DNA from: Rhodobacter sp.
GTDB lineage: Bacteria; Pseudomonadota; Alphaproteobacteria; Rhodobacterales; Rhodobacteraceae
Direction of reading: 5' to 3'
DNA length: 13,022 nucleotides
NCBI GenBank assembly: GCA_013824045.1
Contig: PNND01000053.1
Location: 1 to 13,022 of the forward strand
Each line of letters begins with the position of its first letter. Position 1 is the stretch's first letter. The notes beneath the pieces are model-generated. The model worked only from the letters and a program-made list of their open reading frames with translations, had not been told where the DNA came from and did not search any database. Both the position numbers and the translations under genes were made by a program. This document shows, one piece after another, positions 6,350 through 12,077 of the stretch.

Positions 6350-8260
6350 CTACCGGTCGTGGAAATAGTCGTGGATCGCCTGCGCCATCGCTGCGCTGAT
6401 CCCGTCCACCGCCATCAGGTCTGACAACCCCGCCCGCGACACCGCCTTTGCGCTGCCGAAATGCGCCAGCAGCGCACGTTTGCGCGCGGCACCTACGCCC
6501 GGCACATCATCCAGCGGCGTGGCGCTGATCGCCTTGCTGCGCTTGGCACGGTGTGCACCGTTGGCCCAGCGGTGCGCCTCGTCCCGCAGGCGCTGCACGA
6601 AATAGAGCACCGGGTCATTCCTCTGCAGGGCAAAGGGCCGCTCGCCGGGGCGATAGAACTCCTCTTTCCCGGCGTCACGGTCGATCCCTTTGGCCACGCC
6701 GATGAACGGGATGTCATCCACCCCCAGTTCGGCCATGATCTCACCCACCGCCGATACCTGCCCCGCGCCACCATCGATCAGCAGCAGGTCCGGCCAAGTG
6801 TCCGACTTTCGGTCAGGGTCATCCTTCAAAAGCCGCTCGAACCGCCGGGTCAGCACTTCTTTCATCATGCCGAAATCATCGCCCGCAGCGCCGGCAGCAC
6901 CCTTGATGTTGAACTTGCGATACTGGCCCTTGTTGAACCCGTCCGCCCCCGCCACCACCATGCCGCCTACGGCATCCGATCCCTGAATATGCGCGTTGTC
7001 GTAAATCTCGATCCGGCGCGGCGGCGCGTCCAGATCAAAGGCCTCTGCCAAGCCCTGCAACAGCTTGGACTGCGCCGCCCCTTCGGCCATGCGCCGCGCC
7101 AGCGACTCGCGCGCGTTCCGGGCGGCGTTCTCCACCAGCTCGGCCTTTTCACCGCGCTGGGGCACTGCCAGTTCCACCTTGCGCCCGGCCCGTTCGGCAA
7201 GGGCAGCACTGACCAGATCCTCATTCTCGACCGGGTGCGACAGCAGGATCAGGCGGGGGGGATCCTTGTCGTCATAGAACTGGGTGACAAAAGCCTCGAG
7301 GATTTCCGCCTCCTCCGCCCCGGAACCAGTGCGGGGATAGAAATCGCGGTTGCCCCAGCTTTGGTTGGCGCGGATGAAGAAGACCTGCACGCAGGCCTGC
7401 CCACCTTCCAGATGCAGGGCGATCACATCCGCCTCGGCCACGCCGCGCGGGTTGATGCCCTGCGCCTGCTGCACCTGTGTCAGCGCGCGGATACGATCCC
7501 TCAGGGCGGCGGCGCGTTCGAACTCCATCGCCTCGGATGCCTGGGTCATCTGGGTGGCAAGCTGGGCCTGCACTTCGGTCGTCTTGCCCTCCAGAAACCG
7601 CTCGGCGTCTGACACCTGCGCCGCATATTGCTCGGGCGTCACCTTTGCCACGCAGGGCGCGCTGCACCGTCGGATCTGGTGCATCAGACAGGGGCGCGTG
7701 CGGCTTTCGAACATCGCATCCGAACAGTTCCGCAGCAGGAACACCTTCTGCAACTGGTTAAGCGTGCGGTTCACCGCGCCGGCACTGGCAAAGGGGCCGA
7801 AATAGCTGCCCTTTTCGGTCTTTTTGCCGCGATGCTTCTTAAGCGCGGGAAAGCCGTGCTCCTTGCTGATCAGGATATTGGGAAAGCTTTTGTCGTCGCG
7901 CAACAGCACGTTGTAGCGCGGCTTCAACTGCTTGATCAGGTTCTGCTCCAGAAGCAGCGCCTCTGTCTCTGTCCGCGTGGTCAGGAACATCATCGACGCG
8001 GTTTCCGAAATCATCCGCGCGATCCGGCCCGAATGCTGGGCCGAGGGGCGAGAGTAATTCGTCACCCGCGCCTTCAGGTTCCGTGCCTTACCGACATAAA
8101 GCACCTCGGCCTTGGCGTTCAGCATTCGGTACACGCCGGGCGAGGAATCCAGCGTGCGCACATAGCCATGAATGACATCATGGCCCAAGGGCACCTTTGC
8201 GGGCGTTTCTGCATCCGTCTCTGGGCCGTTTTTTACGTCGTCCTGCATGCCGTCCGCCAT
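6350..8260 (-). CDS. uvrC: Excinuclease ABC subunit C
   Basis: A 636-residue UvrC, which makes both incisions in nucleotide excision repair with UvrA and UvrB. Domains in order: GIY-YIG nuclease with PGVYRMLNAKAEVLYVGKAR (41-60); a cysteine-containing linker (LRNCSDAMFESRTRPCLMHQ, RRCSAPC); a UVR motif around EAMEFERAAALRDRIRAL that binds UvrB; the RNase H-like nuclease with EIYDNAHIQGSDAVGGMVV and DLLLIDGGAGQVSAV; and a C-terminal helix-hairpin-helix pair (DDVPGVGAARKRALLAHFGS). ATG at 8260 is chosen because homology starts shortly after it. The frame stays open to 8491, but the extra 77 codons are AT-rich and unlike UvrC. ATG at 8248 is an alternative. No strong ribosome site is seen before 8260. 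Confidence 0.95.
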   Translation of the reverse strand: MADGMQDDVKNGPETDAETPAKVPLGHDVIHGYVRTLDSSPGVYRMLNAKAEVLYVGKARNLKARVTNYSRPSAQHSGRIARMISETASMMFLTTRTETEALLLEQNLIKQLKPRYNVLLRDDKSFPNILISKEHGFPALKKHRGKKTEKGSYFGPFASAGAVNRTLNQLQKVFLLRNCSDAMFESRTRPCLMHQIRRCSAPCVAKVTPEQYAAQVSDAERFLEGKTTEVQAQLATQMTQASEAMEFERAAALRDRIRALTQVQQAQGINPRGVAEADVIALHLEGGQACVQVFFIRANQSWGNRDFYPRTGSGAEEAEILEAFVTQFYDDKDPPRLILLSHPVENEDLVSAALAERAGRKVELAVPQRGEKAELVENAARNARESLARRMAEGAAQSKLLQGLAEAFDLDAPPRRIEIYDNAHIQGSDAVGGMVVAGADGFNKGQYRKFNIKGAAGAAGDDFGMMKEVLTRRFERLLKDDPDRKSDTWPDLLLIDGGAGQVSAVGEIMAELGVDDIPFIGVAKGIDRDAGKEEFYRPGERPFALQRNDPVLYFVQRLRDEAHRWANGAHRAKRSKAISATPLDDVPGVGAARKRALLAHFGSAKAVSRAGLSDLMAVDGISAAMAQAIHDYFHDR

Positions 8261-8350
8261 GACGTTTACACTTATTCGAAATGCATCGATTCTGGTCCCT
8301 CGCTGCAACGGCAAAAGACCGAGGGCAAGGGGAAAGCTGTCCACTCTTTT

Positions 8351-8359
8351 TGTGGATAA
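8351..8359 (-). promoter_or_regulatory. DnaA box, perfect consensus
   Basis: The minus strand reads TTATCCACA, an exact match to the DnaA-binding consensus TTATNCACA. It lies about 90 nt upstream of the uvrC start, within the AT-rich block. Flanking CTTTCCC copies on the minus strand occur on both sides. Confidence 0.6.
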
Positions 8360-8423
8360 GTCTGCGGGAAAGTTTTTGCTACACCAGTTTTTCCCTTGTT
8401 TTTGGCCCAGTTCCCTGTCTTGA

Positions 8424-8452
8424 TTAAAAAATAGGCATTTTTTTAACCTATT
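8424..8452. repeat. Nested AT-rich inverted repeats
   Basis: TTAAAAAAT (8424-8432) pairs with ATTTTTTTAA (8437-8446) allowing one bulged base. Overlapping it, AATAGG (8430-8435) pairs with CCTATT (8447-8452). The two structures are mutually exclusive. The stretch could ease strand opening or form a weak transcript end for the gene upstream. Confidence 0.5.
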
Positions 8453-8471
8453 GAAATCGCTTGAAAGATTT

Positions 8472-8480
8472 TCATCCACA
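8472..8480 (+). promoter_or_regulatory. Probable second DnaA box (one mismatch)
   Basis: TCATCCACA differs from TTATCCACA at one position, and by one base from the Caulobacter G-box TGATCCACA. It points opposite to the perfect box 112 bp away. Confidence 0.35.
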
Positions 8481-8582
8481 TGGCAAATCACTGATTATCT
8501 TAGGGTTTTTGTAACGTCTTGGTAACCAAACCGTCAGAAGTGGACAACTCTGCCAAGCGCGCCTGACAAACCACTGTCCAGC

Positions 8583-9359
8583 CTACTCGACACCCATCAC
8601 ATCCGGTGTCTGCCAAGCCAGATGCTGACCCCCGTCGACAGCGATCATCTGCCCTGTCACAGCCGGGGATTCGAGGAAAAATCCAAGCGCTGCAGTGATA
8701 TCCGCCGGGTTGGCACCACGCCCCAGAACCGTTGCCGCGCGCTGGGTGGCGAAAGCCTCGGCGCTTTGCCGACCGCCTTGCAGCGTCGGGCCGGGGCCGA
8801 TGGCATTGACCCTGACACGCGGGGCCAGCCCCTGCGCGGCGGTCTGGGTCAGCGCCCAGAGCGCGGCCTTGGCCACGGTGTAGCTGGCATATTCGGGCGT
8901 CAGCTTCCACACGCGCTGATCCACCATGTTCACCACCAGCGCCTGTGCCACAGGCTCACCCGCCGTATCCGGTACAGGGTCCAACGCCTGTGCGGCAAAG
9001 TGCTGGATCAGCACGAAGGGCGCGCGCAAGTTGGATTCGATATGCCGGTCCCAGCTTTCCCGCGTCGCGGATTCGAAGCTGTCATGTTCAAAGATCGATG
9101 CGTTGTTGACCAGCACCGTCAACGGCCCGCCAAGCGCGTCCGTAGCACGCCCCACCAGCGCCGCTGTCTGCGCCTCGATCAGCAGATCGGCCTGCACGGC
9201 CTCGGCCTTGCGGCCCAGCGCCCGGATCTCGGCCACCACGCCTTCTGCCTCATCCCGGCTGCCTGCGTAATGCACCGCCACATCATGCCCGCGCCGCGCC
9301 AGATAAAGCGCCATCTCGCGCCCCAAACGGCGCCCCGCCCCCGTTACCAATGCCCGCAT
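8583..9359 (-). CDS. Pteridine-reductase-like SDR oxidoreductase
   Basis: 258 residues. The glycine motif TGAGRRLG (6-13) carries the extra arginines seen in pteridine reductases (PTR1/FolM type, TGxxxRxG), and HYAGS (30-34) resembles the PTR1 cofactor segment. NNAS is at 85-88. The catalytic Ser of ordinary SDRs is replaced by Asp147 (VVNMVDQ), 13 residues before Tyr160, with Lys164. This Asp-Tyr-Lys set is characteristic of PTR1. The likely activity is therefore NADPH-dependent reduction of a pterin such as dihydromonapterin or dihydrofolate (inference). The end (DGGQHLAW) is standard. The start is 1 nt after the stop of the 63-aa gene, so translation is coupled. It is followed by the AT-rich region and uvrC. 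Confidence 0.85.
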   Translation of the reverse strand: MRALVTGAGRRLGREMALYLARRGHDVAVHYAGSRDEAEGVVAEIRALGRKAEAVQADLLIEAQTAALVGRATDALGGPLTVLVNNASIFEHDSFESATRESWDRHIESNLRAPFVLIQHFAAQALDPVPDTAGEPVAQALVVNMVDQRVWKLTPEYASYTVAKAALWALTQTAAQGLAPRVRVNAIGPGPTLQGGRQSAEAFATQRAATVLGRGANPADITAALGFFLESPAVTGQMIAVDGGQHLAWQTPDVMGVE

Positions 9360-9360
9360 G

Positions 9361-9552
9361 TCAGCCCTTCTTGCCGCAGTCGCACCCGCCCTGCCCGATC
9401 AGATAGCGCCCGCATTCCGCACAGCGAGAAGGTTTCGCCAAGGACATGCGTTTTGTGACGGCGCGGCGGATTGCACCGGGAAACAGCCATTTGCCGATCA
9501 GCCCGATCAGAGCCATTCCACCCAGAAACAGGATGAATATCTTGACCAGCAT
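9361..9552 (-). CDS. Small membrane protein with C-terminal zinc-ribbon-like cysteines
   Basis: 63 residues. The N-terminus is one hydrophobic helix (about 4-24, VKIFILFLGGMALIGLIG), then a basic linker (RRAVTKRMSLAKPSR), then four cysteines in a CxxC...CxC pattern (Cys44, 47, 57, 59) that could hold one metal ion. The ATG directly follows the stop of the S49 peptidase, and its own stop is 1 nt before the next start (TGACATG). This tight fit supports it being a real gene despite its size. I do not recognise a named family. A role alongside the membrane-associated peptidase is an inference from position only. Confidence 0.75.
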   Translation of the reverse strand: MLVKIFILFLGGMALIGLIGKWLFPGAIRRAVTKRMSLAKPSRCAECGRYLIGQGGCDCGKKG

Positions 9553-10347
9553 CTACAGCCCGAACCGCGCCCAAAGTGCGCGCTCCTCGATGCCTTGCAT
9601 CAACCCGTCTGTCGCTGCCATGCCCAGCCGCGACAGCAGCCCCCGCTTCTGGCCGTAAGGCACCAACCGCACCTTTTCGCCATACATCTCCATCATCTTG
9701 GGCCGCAGATGCGCCAACCCGTCCACCAGCCCCACGCCCACCGCCTGCTGGCCCACCCAAACATCCGCGTTGAACAGGTCCGCCGTTTCGTCCAGCCGCG
9801 CACCACGCCGGGCCTTCACATGGTCGATGAAGGCGGCATGGATCGGCTCTTGCAGCCGTTTCAACCGCTCCACATCCTCGGCCTTTTGCGGCAGGAAGGG
9901 ATCGGCAAAGCTTTTTGACCGCCCCGCCGTGACCACCCGCCGTTCGATCCCTTGCCGCGCCATCAGTTCGGGGAACCCGAAAGAGGCAAAGATCACCCCG
10001 ATGGACCCCACGATCGATGACCCATCCACCCAGATGTCATCCGCAGCGCAGGCCAGCCAATAGCCGCCCGATGCCGCCACATCCTCGACAAAGGCATGGA
10101 CGGGCACCTTCTTCTCCTCGGACAGCCGCCGGATGCGCGCCGCGATCAGCGACGATTGCACCGCCGACCCGCCGGGAGAGTTGATAACCAGCGCCACCGC
10201 CGCAGGCTTGCCGCGCGCAAAGGCGCGCTCGATCAGCGGCGCTGTGGTGGCGTCGTTCAACCCGCGCGTCCCCATACCGATCGCGCCTTGCAGGCGGATC
10301 ACGGGAACAAGGGCGGGTTTCGGAATAAAGGGGATGAAGCGTTTCAT
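9553..10347 (-). CDS. S49 family serine peptidase (SppA/SohB-like)
   Basis: A 264-residue single-domain member of the S49 family. The family cleaves residual signal peptides or membrane-associated peptides using a Ser/Lys dyad. Visible: NSPGGSAVQS (56-65), the nucleophile region VAASGGYWLACAAD with Ser93, IVGSIGVI (112-119), and Lys145 in GRSKSFADPF. The Ser-Lys distance of 52 equals that of Bacillus SppA (Ser147/Lys199). DVWVGQQAVGVGLVDGL is the conserved post-catalytic block. Unlike most SppA proteins it has no clear N-terminal membrane anchor, so it may be cytoplasmic or recruited to the membrane. It is first in a three-gene unit and diverges from a LysR gene. Confidence 0.9.
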   Translation of the reverse strand: MKRFIPFIPKPALVPVIRLQGAIGMGTRGLNDATTAPLIERAFARGKPAAVALVINSPGGSAVQSSLIAARIRRLSEEKKVPVHAFVEDVAASGGYWLACAADDIWVDGSSIVGSIGVIFASFGFPELMARQGIERRVVTAGRSKSFADPFLPQKAEDVERLKRLQEPIHAAFIDHVKARRGARLDETADLFNADVWVGQQAVGVGLVDGLAHLRPKMMEMYGEKVRLVPYGQKRGLLSRLGMAATDGLMQGIEERALWARFGL

Positions 10348-10409
10348 ACCACACAGCTAGGTGGCGCAGGTCTTGCGGACAAGTGCGGAATGCCGTCAGG
10401 CTACGTCAC

Positions 10410-11300
10410 ATGATCGACAAGCTGGAAATGTTCATCGCCCTTGCCCAGGAACGCCACTTCGGCCGCGCGGCCGAGGCATGTGGTGTCACGCAACCCACCC
10501 TCTCTTCTGCCATCCGGCAGTTGGAAGATCAGCTGGGCGTCCAACTCGTTTTCCGCGGATCGCGCTTTCAGGGGCTAACTCCCGAAGGACAACGCGTTCT
10601 GGACTGGGGCCGCCGGATCGTGGGCGACATGCGCGCGCTAAAGGATGAAATGCGCACCGTGCGGGCGGGCCTGTCGGGCAACCTTCGGCTGGGTGTGATC
10701 CCCACCGCGCTGCCCATGGTGGCGGGCCTGACCGGGCCCTTCACCACCCGCCATCCAAATGTCCGCGTCTCCATCCTGTCGCGCACCAGCGCCGAAATCC
10801 TGACAGGGATCGAATCCCTCGATCTGGATGCGGGCATCACCTATCTGGACAATGAACCGCTGGGTCGCGTCGCGCAGGTGCCGCTTTATGCCGAGTTCTA
10901 CCGCCTGCTCTGCGCCCCCAGCGCGGCGCTGGCCGACCGCGATCAGGTGTCATGGGCCGAGGTGGCCGAAGAACCGCTTTGCCTGCTGACGGGCGATATG
11001 CAGAACCGCCGCATCATCAACCAGCATCTGGCCGAGGCTGGGGCCCGCGTCGTGCCGCAGATCGAATCCAATTCCTCCATCGCGCTGATCAGCCATGTGA
11101 TGACGGGGCGGTGGTCATCCATCGTGCCGCGCCAACTGGCGCAGATGTTCACCACGGATGGCCAGTTGCGCGCCATCCCCATCGTCGCGCCAGAGGTGGA
11201 GCACCTTGTCGGCCTCATCGCAGCCCGGCGCGACCCGCTGACCCCGGTTCTGGCCGCCCTGATCGCCGAGGCGGAGCGCTTCGCCAAAGCCGCAAACTGA
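10410..11300 (+). CDS. LysR-type transcriptional regulator
   Basis: 296 residues from ATG 10410. The N-terminal winged helix-turn-helix is at about 1-60 (MFIALAQERHFGRAAEACGV, then TQPTLSSAIRQLEDQLG and a GLTPEG turn). A periplasmic-binding-protein-like effector domain runs from about residue 87 (SGNLRLGVIPTALPMV) to the end. The start is chosen because LysR proteins begin immediately before the first helix (MIDKLEMF); a GTG at 10383 would add nine residues. Ribosome sites are weak for both. The sequence is reminiscent of LysR regulators found upstream of NAD-dependent formate dehydrogenase (fds) operons, but no such operon is here. The divergent S49 peptidase unit is the nearest possible target. 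Confidence 0.93.
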   Translation: MIDKLEMFIALAQERHFGRAAEACGVTQPTLSSAIRQLEDQLGVQLVFRGSRFQGLTPEGQRVLDWGRRIVGDMRALKDEMRTVRAGLSGNLRLGVIPTALPMVAGLTGPFTTRHPNVRVSILSRTSAEILTGIESLDLDAGITYLDNEPLGRVAQVPLYAEFYRLLCAPSAALADRDQVSWAEVAEEPLCLLTGDMQNRRIINQHLAEAGARVVPQIESNSSIALISHVMTGRWSSIVPRQLAQMFTTDGQLRAIPIVAPEVEHLVGLIAARRDPLTPVLAALIAEAERFAKAAN

Positions 11301-11309
11301 CGCCGCGCC

Positions 11310-11966
11310 CTATACGGCGTAGCTGCGCGCGCCGAAGATGGCCGATCCCACGCGAATATGGGTGGCGCCTGCGGCGATTGCCGTCTCAAAGTCGCCGCTC
11401 ATCCCCATGGACAGGCCGCTCAGCCCGTTGCGCGCAGCCATCCCGGCCAGTGCGGCGAAATGCGGCGTGCTGTCCTCGCCTTCCGGCGGGATGCACATCA
11501 GGCCCTGAATGGGCAGGTCCATCGCGGCGCAGGTGGCAAGGAAGGCATCCACATCCCCCGGCATCACCCCGGCCTTCTGCGGTTCCTCTCCGGTATTGAC
11601 CTGCACGAACAACTCCGGGCAGCGCCCGCGCTCCTGCACCAGACGGGCCAGCTTTTCGGCCAGCGAGGGGCGGTCCACCGTATGGATGGCATCAAACAGG
11701 TCCACCGCCACCTTGGCCTTGTTGGTTTGCAGCGGCCCGATCATATGCACCGCCACAGCACCAAAGCGGGCGCGCAGGTCGGGCCATTTGCCCGCCGCCT
11801 CTTGCACATAGTTTTCGCCAAAGATGCGATGGCCTGCCTGCAGCACCGCCTCAACCCGGTCCAGCGGCTGCACCTTGGATACGGCGATCAGCGTGACCGA
11901 TCCCTCGGCCCGCCCCGCCGCCTGCTCTGCCGCCCGCACTCGCGCGGTGATCTCTGCCAGTGACAT
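11310..11966 (-). CDS. yggS: YggS/PLPHP family pyridoxal-phosphate-binding protein
   Basis: 218 residues, a single alanine-racemase-like barrel without the second domain. It binds PLP and is thought to manage cellular vitamin B6 and amino-acid balance rather than catalyse a known reaction. The PLP lysine is Lys31 in LIAVSKVQP. Other family blocks are IFGENYVQEAAGKW (48-61), HMIGPLQTNK (74-83), QVNTGEEPQKAG, LSMGMSGDFETAI and RVGSAIFGAR. GGAGGGG lies about 4 nt before the ATG. It is convergent with the LysR gene (9 bp apart) and lies downstream of the porin terminator, so it has its own promoter. Confidence 0.95.
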   Translation of the reverse strand: MSLAEITARVRAAEQAAGRAEGSVTLIAVSKVQPLDRVEAVLQAGHRIFGENYVQEAAGKWPDLRARFGAVAVHMIGPLQTNKAKVAVDLFDAIHTVDRPSLAEKLARLVQERGRCPELFVQVNTGEEPQKAGVMPGDVDAFLATCAAMDLPIQGLMCIPPEGEDSTPHFAALAGMAARNGLSGLSMGMSGDFETAIAAGATHIRVGSAIFGARSYAV

Positions 11967-11993
11967 AGGCCCCTCCGTCTTTGCCGCATCAGA

Positions 11994-11999
11994 ATCATA
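11994..11999 (-). promoter_or_regulatory. Likely -10 element of yggS
   Basis: The minus strand reads TATGAT, five of six matches to TATAAT, about 27 nt before the yggS ATG. No good -35 is visible at the usual distance, which is common in this group. Confidence 0.35.
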
Positions 12000-12028
12000 G
12001 CGCTGCGGCGAAGGGAAGCGAGGAACGA

Positions 12029-12057
12029 AAAAGGGCGGGCCAATGGCCCGCCCTTTT
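12029..12057 (-). terminator. Intrinsic terminator of the porin gene
   Basis: A 13-bp stem (12029-12041 with 12045-12057; the GC-rich core is GGGCGGGCC paired with GGCCCGCCC) closes a 3-nt loop. On the minus strand it is followed by TTTTT. It begins 20 nt past the porin stop and isolates yggS from the strongly expressed porin. Confidence 0.88.
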
Positions 12058-12077
12058 CCAGATGATCCGGTAAGGGA

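Larger units (their letters stand above)
8261..8582. other. AT-rich gene-free region between uvrC and the upstream SDR
   Basis: This 322-bp stretch is the longest without a credible gene. By my count, 8341-8520 contains 66 G/C in 180 bases (about 37%), far below the neighbouring genes. It carries a perfect DnaA box, a one-mismatch DnaA box, nested AT inverted repeats (8424-8452) and a short dyad TTGGTAACCAA (8519-8529). It must at least hold the uvrC promoter. A replication-origin role is possible but none of the usual alphaproteobacterial origin neighbours (dnaA, hemE, parAB, gidAB) are in view. Confidence 0.7.

Noticed and set aside
6461..7612. 383-aa open frame on the + strand
   Set aside because: It lies entirely antisense to uvrC, whose motifs and length are intact, and its translation shows no family features. 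It is a GC-codon shadow.
8410..8425. Possible LexA/SOS box upstream of uvrC
   Set aside because: GTTC is present at 8410-8413 but the second half-site at the required 7-nt spacing reads TGAT, not GTTC or GATC.
8424..8446. CtrA site (TTAA-N7-TTAA)
   Set aside because: Two TTAA motifs exist but are 15 nt apart rather than 7.
8261..8491. 77-codon N-terminal extension of uvrC in the same open frame
   Set aside because: The stretch is AT-rich, unlike any UvrC N-terminus, and contains the DnaA boxes and inverted repeats. UvrC homology begins just after the ATG at 8260.
8519..8529. TTGGTAACCAA as an FNR-type site
   Set aside because: The half-sites are TTGGT/ACCAA separated by one base, not TTGAT-N4-ATCAA. 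Left as an unassigned dyad.
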